Assembly: GCA_942491525.1 (NCBI GenBank)
Contig: CALOBW010000056.1
Span: forward strand, 1-64,000
Length of the DNA stretch: 64,000 bases
Origin: CAYWBU01 sp942491525
GTDB lineage: Bacteria > Desulfobacterota > Desulfomonilia > UBA1062
Direction: 5' to 3'
A program made the position numbers and the translations under genes. Shown here in pieces: positions 41,827-51,128 of the stretch (position 1 is its first letter; the number at the start of each line of letters is the position of its first letter). The notes under the pieces are model-generated. The model saw only the letters and a list, made by a program, of their open reading frames with translations, was not told the DNA's origin and did no database searches.

Positions 41827-42649
41827 ACTGCTCTGCCTGCTGATGCTTTTGGCCCTGCCGCTGAGGGCCGCGGTGCCGCTCAGTGCCGGAGAGGAGTGGT
41901 TTGATGACTGGTATACCATTCAGGAGATTGATTCTCAGACCTACATCATCGGCGAACCCAGGTATTGGCAGCAGAACTATAACTACCTGATTCTGGGGGA
42001 GGAGAGGGCTCTGCTGGTTGACACGGGCCCCGGCAAGCGTGATATCCGGCCGGTGGTAGAGTCGCTGACCGACCTGCCCCTGAGCGTGATATGCACCCAT
42101 ATGCACTTTGATCACAGCGGCAATCTGCATCTTTTTGAGCGGGTGGTCATGCCGGCCGGATTGCGCCACAAGAGCGGCTCTCTGCACGTCTCCATGCGCC
42201 GCAGTCTGACGCCGCTGAACCGCAGGATTGCGGTCAGCCGCTGGCTGGAGGAGGGCGATCAGATAGAGCTGGGCGGACGTCAACTGCAAGTGTTTCCACT
42301 GCCAGGCCATTCGCCGGATTCGATAGTTCTGGCCGATGAGAGGCGCGGCCAGCTCTTTGTGGGCGACTTCATCTATCCGGGCGGGTTGGTGGCGTTTACG
42401 CCGGATGCCGACCTGGATGACTACCTTGTCAGTTGCCGCAAACTTTTGGGAAAACTTCAGGGCCCAGAGAAGCTTTATGCGGCCCACGCCTCTGCAGCGC
42501 ATCCGTCGCCGGTTGTGGCGCGCAGGGATGTTGCAGATCTGGAGGCGGCCCTGATCAAGATTATGGCCGGCGAACTGGAGTATCAGCGGGAGTTTCTCTT
42601 GCGGGACTATCCCGTGAATGAGCGGATGCATCTCTTGGTAGCCTTTTAA
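41780..42649 (+). CDS. Exported metallo-beta-lactamase-fold hydrolase
   Basis: 289 residues if started at GTG 41780. The zinc-site motif is CTHMHFDHSG, with later ligands in PLPGHSPDSI and FVGDFIYPGG; this is the general MBL fold with glyoxalase II-like features, substrate unknown. A hydrophobic segment LLCLLMLLALPLRA shows that it is exported. The start is uncertain: all possible starts lie inside ppnP, no ATG precedes the signal segment, and the best ribosome site (AAGGAGGAGG, 41791-41800) sits in front of an ATC codon at 41807. Confidence 0.85.
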   Translation: MSRSRRRHHISASISRLLCLLMLLALPLRAAVPLSAGEEWFDDWYTIQEIDSQTYIIGEPRYWQQNYNYLILGEERALLVDTGPGKRDIRPVVESLTDLPLSVICTHMHFDHSGNLHLFERVVMPAGLRHKSGSLHVSMRRSLTPLNRRIAVSRWLEEGDQIELGGRQLQVFPLPGHSPDSIVLADERRGQLFVGDFIYPGGLVAFTPDADLDDYLVSCRKLLGKLQGPEKLYAAHASAAHPSPVVARRDVADLEAALIKIMAGELEYQREFLLRDYPVNERMHLLVAF

Positions 42650-42696
42650 AAGATCAGGTTTATTATTGGTTGTTATTGCATGAAGGGAGGCTCTTT

Positions 42697-43440
42697 ATGA
42701 AAAAGCTTATCTTGGCAGTCCTGGTTTCCGCAATGGCCTTGCCCCTGATGGCGGCCGATCAATATGCGGCACCCCAGCAGAAGATGAAGGCGCCGGTGAA
42801 GCTGCGGCAGGCCGACATTTCGCAGCAGAAGGCTCTGCTGGAGGCCCAGGCCTGGCTCAAGGCGGTGGGCTATGACCGCACCATTGAGCAGATGCAGGCC
42901 ATGACCTGGCTCAGGCTTCAGAAGTACTCCATCGAGATGGTGCAGCTGATCACCGATGACAATCTGCGCCACCTCAAGGTGCTCACCAATCTGGAGCAGC
43001 TGACCCTGCCGCGCCAGATCGGTGATGCCGGCATGGCCAATATTGTGGGCCTGCACAAGCTGCGGGACCTCAACATCTATGACTCCAAGATCACGGACGC
43101 CAGTATGGGTTATATCAAGAACCTTAAAGACATGCAGAAGCTGATCATCAGCGCCAATGATATCGGCGATGCCGGGGTGGCGCAGCTGGCCGGGCTGACC
43201 AATGTTACGATTCTCAACCTCTCCAGCACCAAGATCAGCGATGCCGGCATTCACCATCTGACCTCCATGAGCGGCCTGCAGAAGCTCTTTCTCTTCAGGA
43301 CCAACATCACGGATGCGGCCGTTCCGGATCTGTTGAAATTTAAACATCTTGACCGGCTTAATATCCAGGCAACCGGGATTACACCGGCGGGCTACCAGCA
43401 GTTGCAAGCGGCCATGCCCGGAGTGGAGATCAATTATTGA
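42697..43440 (+). CDS. Exported leucine-rich-repeat protein
   Basis: 247 residues from ATG 42697 with GGGAGG ahead. A signal peptide ends near MALPLMAA. From about residue 90 there are at least five leucine-rich repeats of 24 residues of the GALA/cysteine-containing type, with the recurring core L-x-x-L-x-L-x-x-x-x-I-x-D-A-G; examples are TNVTILNLSSTKISDAGIHH and KLRDLNIYDSKITDAS. Such repeats build a solenoid for protein binding. In the periplasm its partner is unknown. Its stop overlaps the Nudix start. Confidence 0.85.
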   Translation: MKKLILAVLVSAMALPLMAADQYAAPQQKMKAPVKLRQADISQQKALLEAQAWLKAVGYDRTIEQMQAMTWLRLQKYSIEMVQLITDDNLRHLKVLTNLEQLTLPRQIGDAGMANIVGLHKLRDLNIYDSKITDASMGYIKNLKDMQKLIISANDIGDAGVAQLAGLTNVTILNLSSTKISDAGIHHLTSMSGLQKLFLFRTNITDAAVPDLLKFKHLDRLNIQATGITPAGYQQLQAAMPGVEINY

Positions 43441-43940
43441 ATGATGAAATTTTCTGCCCCGGCTGCGGCCGGCGGGCCTTTAAATCAGAGGACCTGCATC
43501 GTTTCAACTGCCAGGCCTGCGGCTTTGAAGCATTCCAGAATGTGGCGGCGGCCGCCGCCGGCATCATTGAGGTGGATGAGAAGATTCTGCTGACCATCCG
43601 CGGGCGCAATCCCGGCCAGGGCCTGCTCGATCTGCCCGGCGGTTTCATGGATCCCGGTGAAAGCCTGGAGGACGGTCTGGGGCGGGAGCTTCTAGAGGAA
43701 CTTAATCTGGAGATGGCGGAGATGCGCTACCTGGCATCCTTCCCCAACCGTTATCCCTATAAGGGAATTATCTACAGTACGTTGGACGCTATCTTCATCT
43801 GTCGCCCGGTCAGTTTTGATAAGCTTAAGCCGGCCGATGATGTGGCGGGTTATGAGCTGATCGCTCCGGCTGAGATCAACTTTGAGCAGGTGGCCTTCAG
43901 CTCGATTCGTCAGGCGCTTAAGCTTTATGCGGGGGAGTAG
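43437..43940 (+). CDS. Nudix hydrolase with N-terminal zinc ribbon
   Basis: 167 residues, TTG start at 43437 overlapping the preceding stop (TTGA). The N-terminus has CPGCG and CQACG, a zinc ribbon as in NudC-like and related proteins. The Nudix box is complete: GGFMDPGESLEDGLGREL then LEELNLEM, with the REx2EEx metal glutamates. It hydrolyses a nucleoside diphosphate derivative; the substrate is not clear. It ends three bases from the convergent cheA gene. Confidence 0.9.
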   Translation: MNDEIFCPGCGRRAFKSEDLHRFNCQACGFEAFQNVAAAAAGIIEVDEKILLTIRGRNPGQGLLDLPGGFMDPGESLEDGLGRELLEELNLEMAEMRYLASFPNRYPYKGIIYSTLDAIFICRPVSFDKLKPADDVAGYELIAPAEINFEQVAFSSIRQALKLYAGE

Positions 43941-43943
43941 TTT

Positions 43944-45995
43944 TCAGCTCCCGGTCGTCCGCAACTCATCCGCTTCGGCATAGTGGATCAGGGCCGGGAT
44001 ATCCAGAATCAATGCCACCGTGCCGTCGCCCATGATGGTGGCTCCGGAGATGCCGTCTACATCTTTAAGGGCTTTGCCAAGATTCTTGATCACGGTCTGG
44101 TGCTGGCCAACGACGCGGTCTACCACAAAGCCGACGATCATCTCGTTCGCTTCGGTTATGACAATTTGCTGAATGGCGGGCGGATCATTGGTTATGCTGA
44201 AGATATCCCGCAGTTTGATGTAGGGGATTAGATCCTCTCTGACGCGGGCAAGGTTGCGGCCTGAGCCTTGCTGCATATCTTCAGTAGTCATTTCGATGCA
44301 CTCGATGACACTGCCCAGGGGCAGGACGAAGAAATCTCCACCGATCTGCACCAGCAGCCCGTCGATTATGGCCAGGGTCAGGGGCAGTTTGAGGGCGATC
44401 TCGGTGCCGACTCCGGGTGTTGAGCTGATATCAATGTTGCCGCCCAGGCTGTCGATGCTGCTGGCCACCACGTCCATGCCCACGCCACGGCCTGAGACAC
44501 TTGTGACAGATTGGGCCGTTGAGAATCCGGCGTGAAAGATCATCTCAAAGAGGGTTTTGTCGTCAATCCTGGCATCGGCGCTGAGCAGGCCTTTGCTGAT
44601 GGCTTTCTGCCGGATCCGTTCAGCATCCAGGCCCTTGCCGTCATCGCTGATTGTAATATGGACATAGGCGCCTGCATGCTGGGCGCTGAGCTTTATGCGC
44701 CCGTGGCGGCTTTTACCGGCGGCCAGTCGATCTTCAGGAGACTCGATGCCGTGATCAATGGAGTTGCGGATGAGGTGCACCAGGGGGTCGCCTAGCTTTT
44801 CGATGACATTCTTGTCGAGCTCGGTTTCGGCTCCATCGGTTTCAAAGTCGATCTGTTTGTTTAGTTCACCGGAAAGATCCCGGACCAGTCGTTTAAACCG
44901 CGCAAAGGTTGTTCCGATGGGCAGCATCCTGATGCCCATGGTGTTGTCGCGGAGTTCGGCCGAGAGGCGTTCCACCTCTTCGGCGATGGCGACCAGATCG
45001 GGATTGTTGATCTGATTCGAAAACTGGGTCAGGCGCGCCTGGACGATGACCAGTTCGCCCACCAGATCCATCAGGGAGTCCAGTTTGGTCGAGGCCACCC
45101 TTACGCTGGCGGTGGCCGCCTGCTTTTTGCGCTGCTGGTTTCTGACATGGGCCTGTTCGGCCAGGGTTGACTGCAGCTCCTGCTCTGTAATGATGCCATG
45201 CTCCAACATGACCTTGCCGATCTTCTTCTGCGTATCCAGAAGGTCGGTCAGCATGCTCTGGGTGATCTCGCCGCGCTCCAGTAAGATTTCGCCAAGCCGG
45301 CGGGTCTCATCGATATCGATCTCATCGATGGTGAGATCACTCAGATCTTCAACAAAGATGAAGACATCCTTGATGGCATTCAGTCCGGCTGCGGTGGTCA
45401 GGAAGATGTCCCACCACAAGTAGCATTTGGTCGGGTCAAGCTCGGCCAGCGGCGGAAGTTTGGCTGCATTGCAGACCATCATGGCCTCGCCCATCTCGAG
45501 CAGCTCTTCGAGCAGGGGCAGAAGATTGGTGCCGTTCTCGAACAGTCCGGGGAAAGGCTTGAAACGGATGCGGTATGTTGCAACGGCGGTTGCCTTGGTG
45601 CTGAGCTCTTTGCGTGGGGCCGGGGCCGAACCCACAAGTGCGATAAAAGCCTGCTCGAGACGGTTGCGGTTTGCAGACTGGTTGTGGACAGCCGGCTCTG
45701 CCAGCATGTTTTTGATCTGATCGCAGGATTCCAGGGTGAGGGTGATGATGTCACTGGTCACATTTAAGCGTTTTTCGCGAATATGGTCATAGGTGGTCTC
45801 GATGTTGTGGGTGAATGCGGCGATCTCATCGAAACCGTACATGGCGCCGGAACCCTTGATGGTGTGCATGTTGCGGAAGACCCGCCCAACCGTTTCAATG
45901 TCGGTGGGGTCGCTCTCCAGCTCCATCAGCGCTTCTTCCAGATCGGCTAAAAGTTCATGGGCCTCTTCCAGAAAGATGTCTTTGGATATCTCCAT
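43944..45995 (-). CDS. cheA: Chemotaxis histidine kinase CheA with MshEN-type insert
   Basis: 683 residues. Domains: HPt (1-105) with phospho-acceptor H44 in NMHTIKGSG; a P2-like region about 137-225; an unusual tandem repeat at 233-281 (see findings) with RLGEILLERGEIT and KIGKVMLEHGIIT; dimerisation domain from about 298; HATPase with LVHLIRNSIDHGIE, DDGKGLDAERI and GRGVGMDVV; and a C-terminal CheW-like domain. It autophosphorylates under receptor control and passes phosphate to CheB and a CheY not encoded here. Last gene of the mcp-cheW-cheR-cheB-cheA operon. Confidence 0.95.
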   Translation of the reverse strand: MEISKDIFLEEAHELLADLEEALMELESDPTDIETVGRVFRNMHTIKGSGAMYGFDEIAAFTHNIETTYDHIREKRLNVTSDIITLTLESCDQIKNMLAEPAVHNQSANRNRLEQAFIALVGSAPAPRKELSTKATAVATYRIRFKPFPGLFENGTNLLPLLEELLEMGEAMMVCNAAKLPPLAELDPTKCYLWWDIFLTTAAGLNAIKDVFIFVEDLSDLTIDEIDIDETRRLGEILLERGEITQSMLTDLLDTQKKIGKVMLEHGIITEQELQSTLAEQAHVRNQQRKKQAATASVRVASTKLDSLMDLVGELVIVQARLTQFSNQINNPDLVAIAEEVERLSAELRDNTMGIRMLPIGTTFARFKRLVRDLSGELNKQIDFETDGAETELDKNVIEKLGDPLVHLIRNSIDHGIESPEDRLAAGKSRHGRIKLSAQHAGAYVHITISDDGKGLDAERIRQKAISKGLLSADARIDDKTLFEMIFHAGFSTAQSVTSVSGRGVGMDVVASSIDSLGGNIDISSTPGVGTEIALKLPLTLAIIDGLLVQIGGDFFVLPLGSVIECIEMTTEDMQQGSGRNLARVREDLIPYIKLRDIFSITNDPPAIQQIVITEANEMIVGFVVDRVVGQHQTVIKNLGKALKDVDGISGATIMGDGTVALILDIPALIHYAEADELRTTGS

Positions 45996-46004
45996 AATCC
46001 TCTC

Positions 46005-47069
46005 CTAATCCTGTGCATAGGCGCGCAAGACTGCGCCGCAGATCTGTTGCAGGTCAACCACCTTGTCAACGCCGCCGAGCTTAATGGCTTCATTGGGCAT
46101 GCCGAAAACAACGCTGCTCTGCTCATCCTGGGCGATGTTGAAGGCGCCGGCATCCTTCATCTCAAGCATGCCCTTGGCTCCATCGTCGCCCATGCCGGTC
46201 ATGATCACGCCGATGGCATTCTGGCCGGCATAGCGGGCCGCAGAACGGAAGAGAACATCAACCGATGGCCGATGGCGGGAAACCAGCGGGCCCTCCTTGA
46301 GCTCCACATAGTAGCGGGCTCCACTGCGCTTGAGCATCATGTGGCGGTTGCCGGGGGCGATCAGGGCGTGGCCAGGCATGACGGTATCATTGTTGCTGGC
46401 CTCCTTGACCGAGATCAGGCAGAGTTCATTGAGTCTCTGGCTGAAGGAGGTGGTGAAGCCTTCAGGCATGTGCTGCACGATGGCTATGCCCGGCGCGTCG
46501 GCCGGCATGGCCTCCAGCAGCACCTTGATGGCTTCGGTGCCGCCGGTTGAGGCGCCAACCACCACAACCTTCTCTGTCGTCTTGAGGACCTTGCCTGTTG
46601 ATGGCGGCAGGATGGCGTCGGCGTTAAGTTTGGGCGTCACCTTGATGTTTGCGATGGAGGCGCTCTTCTTGAGGTTGACCCTGGATGCCGCAACAACGGT
46701 GTCGCAGATGGTGGTGGCGGAGTCGTTGAGCATTTGCTGGGTGCCAAGACTGGCCTTGTGAATGATCTCCACGGCGCCCAGCTCCATGGCCCTCAGCGCT
46801 GTCTCTGAGCCCTTTCCGGCCAGGGTGGAACAGATTACAACCGGGATGGGGTGCTGGCGCATGAGCTTGCTGAGAAAGGTCAGGCCGTCCATCCGCGGCA
46901 TCTCAACATCCAGGGTAATAACATCCGGGATGGTCTGTTGTAGTTTTTCGGCTGCCTGAAACGGATCGCTGGCCGTTGCGGTCACCTTGATGCGCGGATC
47001 ATTGTTCAAGATATTTGTGAGGGTTTGGCGAACCAGGGCCGAGTCATCCACAATCATTACATTGACCAT
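46005..47069 (-). CDS. cheB: Chemotaxis response regulator protein-glutamate methylesterase
   Basis: 354 residues from ATG 47069 (MVNVMIVDDSALVRQTL), preferred for AGGAGA just upstream; an in-frame extension overlaps cheR and is not protein-like. Receiver domain 1-120 with VIDLD-type aspartate in TLDVEMPRMDGL, linker, and methylesterase domain with the catalytic serine in GASTGGTEAI, histidine in QHMPEGFT and aspartate in MTGMGDDGA. It removes receptor methyl groups for adaptation. Its start overlaps the cheR stop (TGATG). Confidence 0.95.
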   Translation of the reverse strand: MVNVMIVDDSALVRQTLTNILNNDPRIKVTATASDPFQAAEKLQQTIPDVITLDVEMPRMDGLTFLSKLMRQHPIPVVICSTLAGKGSETALRAMELGAVEIIHKASLGTQQMLNDSATTICDTVVAASRVNLKKSASIANIKVTPKLNADAILPPSTGKVLKTTEKVVVVGASTGGTEAIKVLLEAMPADAPGIAIVQHMPEGFTTSFSQRLNELCLISVKEASNNDTVMPGHALIAPGNRHMMLKRSGARYYVELKEGPLVSRHRPSVDVLFRSAARYAGQNAIGVIMTGMGDDGAKGMLEMKDAGAFNIAQDEQSSVVFGMPNEAIKLGGVDKVVDLQQICGAVLRAYAQD

Positions 47070-47911
47070 CAGAGTCTCCTGGATATCGAGTTGGCGACCG
47101 CTTTGAGCGGCAGATCCATGTCGTGCAGAATTTCGGAATGTCCCGTAAAGAGGTAGCCGCCGGAATGGAGGTGTTGGCACAGATGCTGAACCACCCGTTC
47201 CTGGGTGGTGCGATCAAAATATATCAGAACGTTACGGCAGAAGATGATGTCCATCTTTTCGCGGAAGCCAAAATCGTGGTCCAGGAAGTTCAAGCGGCGG
47301 AAATGAACCTGGCGGCGCAACTCAGGAACAACCCTGACCTTTCCATCGCCCTTTTTGCTGACCATCAGATATCTCTGGGACAGCACGCGCGGCACATCTT
47401 CGACGCGGTCATCATCATAGATGGCCAAGCGGGCCTGGTCGAGAACGCGGGTGGAGATGTCGGTTGCCAGGATATTGAAACGGTAGTGGTCAAAGCGTTC
47501 TGAAAATTCATTCATCAGCATCGCCAGGGTATAGGGCTCTTCCCCGGATGAGCAGGCGGCGGACCAGATCATTAGCGGTCGCCTGACCCCGGCACCCTTG
47601 CTGCTGAGCAGGGTTGGAAGAGCGTGCTCGATCAGGTACTCAAAGTGAGCCGGTTCTCTGAAGAAGTCGGTCTTGTTGGTGGTGACCACATCAATCATCT
47701 GCACCATTTCGTTGGCAATGCCCTCGGGACTGAAGAGGTAGTTGCAGTATGCGTCAAATGAGCCCAGGCCGATGGCCTGCAGGCGCTTCTGCAGGCGGAT
47801 CTCAAGCATCACCTTTTTAGACTGGGGCAGTTTTATGCCGCACTCCGTGTAGATGAAATCGCTCAGACGATGAAAAAGCTCATTGCTCATCTGAGCTTTA
47901 AGGGCCTCCAC
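47069..47911 (-). CDS. cheR: Chemotaxis protein methyltransferase
   Basis: 280 residues. N-terminal helical domain, then the SAM-binding domain with WSAACSSGEEPYTLAM, the conserved TTNKTDFFREPAHF stretch, and FDIIFCRNVLIYF-like motif (MDIIFCRNVLIYFDR). It methylates receptor glutamates. GTG at 47911 is used because GGAG at the cheW end is well spaced; the ATG at codon 8 is the alternative. It is coupled to cheB by a one-base overlap. Confidence 0.95.
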   Translation of the reverse strand: MEALKAQMSNELFHRLSDFIYTECGIKLPQSKKVMLEIRLQKRLQAIGLGSFDAYCNYLFSPEGIANEMVQMIDVVTTNKTDFFREPAHFEYLIEHALPTLLSSKGAGVRRPLMIWSAACSSGEEPYTLAMLMNEFSERFDHYRFNILATDISTRVLDQARLAIYDDDRVEDVPRVLSQRYLMVSKKGDGKVRVVPELRRQVHFRRLNFLDHDFGFREKMDIIFCRNVLIYFDRTTQERVVQHLCQHLHSGGYLFTGHSEILHDMDLPLKAVANSISRRL

Positions 47912-47913
47912 CG

Positions 47914-48423
47914 TTACTCCATCTCCGCTTCCCCGGACTCTTCTGGCAGCATGTCGAGGGCGGCAACTTCTTCTGAGGAGAAGACCTTGTCAAAATCAAG
48001 GATGATGATGAAGTTTTCATCGCGCTTGCCCATCCCCTTGATAAATTCGGTATTGAGCCGGGTGCCGAGCTTGGGGGCCGGCTCGATATTCTCCGGCCCC
48101 ATTTCCATGACTTCGTGGACCGAATCAGCCAGGGCGCCAATGACGGTGTTGTCGCCGTCGATCTCGATCTCCCCGATTATAATGCGGGTATTGACGGTCT
48201 GCCGGGTACGGTCCATGCCGAACTTATATTTCAGATCCACCACCGGCACCACCGAGCCGCGCAGGTTGATGACGCCCTCAATGAAGTCCGGCGTCTGCGG
48301 CACCTTCGTGATCTTGGTATAATCCAGCACCTCCCTGACCTTCTCTATGTCGAGGGCAAACTCGTCTTCGTCCAGCTTGAAGGAGAGATATTGACTGTTT
48401 TCAGATATTACATTTTTCTCCAT
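47914..48423 (-). CDS. cheW: Chemotaxis coupling protein CheW
   Basis: 169 residues, single CheW domain: YLSFKLDEDEFALDIEKV, a central PDFIEGVINLRGSVVPVVDL and the ending with KVFSSEEV. It links the receptor to CheA. The C-terminus has an acidic tail of about 15 residues. It lies between the mcp and cheR genes with gaps of 9 and 2 bases. Confidence 0.95.
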   Translation of the reverse strand: MEKNVISENSQYLSFKLDEDEFALDIEKVREVLDYTKITKVPQTPDFIEGVINLRGSVVPVVDLKYKFGMDRTRQTVNTRIIIGEIEIDGDNTVIGALADSVHEVMEMGPENIEPAPKLGTRLNTEFIKGMGKRDENFIIILDFDKVFSSEEVAALDMLPEESGEAEME

Positions 48424-48432
48424 GGCTGGCTC

Positions 48433-50487
48433 CTACTGACGATTGAAATCATCATCCATTGCGTCACCGGTCTCGTCCGACATGTCCAAGAGTACACCCT
48501 TGGGTTCACTGTGGTGTTTGATGGTTTTTGCTGGTTTATGGGCCGCAGGTTGCTTCTTGCGCGTGGTTGCGGCTGAACCGCGGCCGCTGCCCAGGTCAAA
48601 GAAGTCGATTGCATCCTTGAGCTGCACCGCCTGACTTGAGAGCTCCTCGGCCGTGGAGGACATCTCTTCGGCCGCCGAAGCGTTCTGCTGGGCAACCTTG
48701 TTAAGCTGCTGGATGGCCGTATTGACCTGCTCGGCGCCGGTCATCTGCTCATTGCTGGCCGCGGCTACCTCCTGTACCAGCTGGGCCGTCTTGCGGATGT
48801 CGGGCACCATGGAATTTATGATCTGGCCGGCGTTGCCGGCTTTATCCACAGTTGAGACCGACAGCTGACTGATCTCACCGGCGGCCTGGGCACTGCGTTC
48901 TGCCAGACGCCTGACGGCGGCGGCCACGACGGCGAAACCTTTGCCGTGTTCCCCGGCGCGGGCGGCCTCAATCGCGGCGTTCAGGGCCAGCAGGTCGGTC
49001 TGGCGGGCGATCTCCTCAATGATGGCAATTTTTTCGGCAATAACCTGCATGGCTTCGACGGCTTCGATTACGGCTTTGCCGCCGCCTTCAGCGTCATTGG
49101 CGGACTTGCCGGCAATCTGGTCGGTCTGCTGGGCATTGTCGGTGTTCTGTTTAATGTTGGCGGTCATCTGCTCCATGGCGCTGGAGGCCTCTTCAGACGA
49201 GGACGCCTGCTCGACGGCGCCCTGCGACATCTGCTCAGAGGCGGAGGTCAGCTGTTCGCTGCCGGCCATGACGTTGGCTGCGGCGCTCTGCACATCGCTG
49301 ATGATCTGGCGCAAATTCTGGGTGACGCTGTTGAGGGCCTGAGCCAGCCGGCCGATCTCATCTTTTTGATTGATGTCCAGCTCAGCCGAGAGATCTCCGT
49401 CAGCCAGGCGGTCAGCAAACTTGACCCCCTGTTCCAGCAGATTTGCAATGTAGCGCGCGATGATGAATACGATGGCGATCAGGATGGCGATGCAGATGGC
49501 GCTCAGGATAATGGCCTGATTTCTGATTTTGTCGGACTCGGCCATGACCTTGTCCCAGGGTACTAAAGCCAGCACCGCCCAGGGGGTGCTGGTGCGCCCC
49601 ACCTGCACAGGGGCCTGACAGGTGATGGTTTTTACGCCCGTGGCAAGAGAGGTGCGGACGATATCAGCCGCTTTGCCGCTGGTAAGGGCATCCATCGAGT
49701 GGTTGTAGAAATCTGCGTCAAAGGTCTCCTTGATGTTGCGGTGTTTGATCTTGTCGCTGGGGTGTGCGACCATGAAGCCATTGTTGGAGACAAGGCAGCC
49801 GTAGCCGGTCTCATAGGGTTTGATCTGGTCAGTGAGGTTCTGGAAGAAACTGGTGTCCATGTCTACGCCCACGATACCCACAAAGCGGCCTTCATGCTTG
49901 ATGGGGGCAACCACACTGACGATCATCAGTTTCTTGCCGCCGGTCTCATACTCATAGGGGTTGGTGATGAGCTCCTGGCCGGTGCGCTTGGGCACCAGGT
50001 AGTAGTCGCCGGTGCCCTCGATCTCAAAGTCAACAGCCGGTTCAAGAGCCACCCGCCCGGTGCTGCGGGTCCAGTAGGGGATAAAGCGTCCGCTGGCATC
50101 ATGTCCCTCTCTGTTGCGGAACTGTGGATCGCGGCCATCCAGGGCATTCGGCTCCCAGATGCTATAGACAGCCAGGAATCCCTGGTTGTCATCCAGCACG
50201 CCCTTGAGCATGCCGTTGAGCATGTCGCGGTTGGGCGTGATGCCCGAAGCCTTCATACCGCTGAAGGCTTCGGCCAGAGAGCGTGCCGCATCCATGCCGA
50301 CCTCGATTTCGGCTTTTATCAGGAGAGCGTATTGGGCTGCGATTCCGTTGCCGATCTCTGTGGCATCATGTTCGGAGAGCGTTCTGACCTGGGCGACAAT
50401 TAAGTAAGTCAGTGTAAATAGAGCTACAATGACGACAAATGCGATTGGTAACAGAATTTTATTGCGCAGATTTAAATTTTTAAACAT
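48433..50487 (-). CDS. Methyl-accepting chemotaxis protein with dCache-type sensor
   Basis: 684 residues from ATG 50487, selected for GGGAGGA; upstream codons are not used. TM1 at about 8-30, a periplasmic dCache-like sensor (about 55-315) with YSIWEPNALDGRDP and GIVGVDMDTSFFQNL, TM2 (AIILSAICIAILIAIVFII), HAMP and a signalling domain with the hairpin tip QTDLLALNAAIEAARAGEHGKGFAVVA. dCache receptors usually bind amino acids or other small organic ligands. The C-terminus lacks an NWETF-type tether for CheR. First gene of the che operon. Confidence 0.93.
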   Translation of the reverse strand: MFKNLNLRNKILLPIAFVVIVALFTLTYLIVAQVRTLSEHDATEIGNGIAAQYALLIKAEIEVGMDAARSLAEAFSGMKASGITPNRDMLNGMLKGVLDDNQGFLAVYSIWEPNALDGRDPQFRNREGHDASGRFIPYWTRSTGRVALEPAVDFEIEGTGDYYLVPKRTGQELITNPYEYETGGKKLMIVSVVAPIKHEGRFVGIVGVDMDTSFFQNLTDQIKPYETGYGCLVSNNGFMVAHPSDKIKHRNIKETFDADFYNHSMDALTSGKAADIVRTSLATGVKTITCQAPVQVGRTSTPWAVLALVPWDKVMAESDKIRNQAIILSAICIAILIAIVFIIARYIANLLEQGVKFADRLADGDLSAELDINQKDEIGRLAQALNSVTQNLRQIISDVQSAAANVMAGSEQLTSASEQMSQGAVEQASSSEEASSAMEQMTANIKQNTDNAQQTDQIAGKSANDAEGGGKAVIEAVEAMQVIAEKIAIIEEIARQTDLLALNAAIEAARAGEHGKGFAVVAAAVRRLAERSAQAAGEISQLSVSTVDKAGNAGQIINSMVPDIRKTAQLVQEVAAASNEQMTGAEQVNTAIQQLNKVAQQNASAAEEMSSTAEELSSQAVQLKDAIDFFDLGSGRGSAATTRKKQPAAHKPAKTIKHHSEPKGVLLDMSDETGDAMDDDFNRQ

Positions 50488-50616
50488 TTTTTCCTCCCTT
50501 ACACTACCGATTGGTAATCGATATTGGAGAAAAGCTAAGCCTGAAGTTAGCAGAGTCAAGCTGCCTGGAATTATTAATAATTGGTTGGATAGAATTTCAG
50601 CCGCAGGGAGTGTTGC

Positions 50617-51096
50617 CTAAACCAGTTTCAGGCCCAAAATGGAGAGGCTGTACTCCTGGCCGTCCATCTCGGCGATCTGGGGGAGCTCGCCCCAGAGTTT
50701 AAAGCCGAATGATTTGAAGAGCGCGATGCTGGGTGCGTTGTGCGAAAAGATGTAACCCACCAGGCGTCTGATGCCTAACTCAGCCGCCTGATCCAGGGCC
50801 GCTTCGAGGACTTGGCGGCCCAGCCCCTGTCCGAGCACCTCAGGTGCCAGATAGATGCTGATCTCCTTGGTGCTGCTGTAGGCCGGCCGGCCGTAGAAAT
50901 CTTCAAAACTGACCCAGCCCACAACTGTTCCAGCGCGTTCCTCGACCATGATGTAGCCTTGGGGGTGTTTTTCGAACCAGGCCTGCCGGGACTCAACCGT
51001 GACCGGTTCCAGGTCGGCCGTGGCCAGGCGGCCCGGGATGGCGGCATTGTAGATCTCCACGATTCTGGGCAGGTCGGTTATGGTGGCGTTGCGCAT
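50617..51096 (-). CDS. GNAT acetyltransferase, phosphinothricin acetyltransferase-like
   Basis: 159 residues. It begins IVEIYNAAIPGRLATADLEPVT, and the acetyl-CoA loop is EVLGQGLGRQVLEAAL, followed by HNAPSIALFKSFGFKLWGE. These features are those of the PAT/MnaT group that acetylates L-amino-acid amines such as methionine sulfoximine. The substrate here cannot be fixed. It stands alone on the minus strand, 33 bases after radC in the transcription direction. Confidence 0.88.
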   Translation of the reverse strand: MRNATITDLPRIVEIYNAAIPGRLATADLEPVTVESRQAWFEKHPQGYIMVEERAGTVVGWVSFEDFYGRPAYSSTKEISIYLAPEVLGQGLGRQVLEAALDQAAELGIRRLVGYIFSHNAPSIALFKSFGFKLWGELPQIAEMDGQEYSLSILGLKLV

Positions 51097-51128
51097 AAAA
51101 TCTTCCCTAGCACAGCTTCTGTTTGCTG

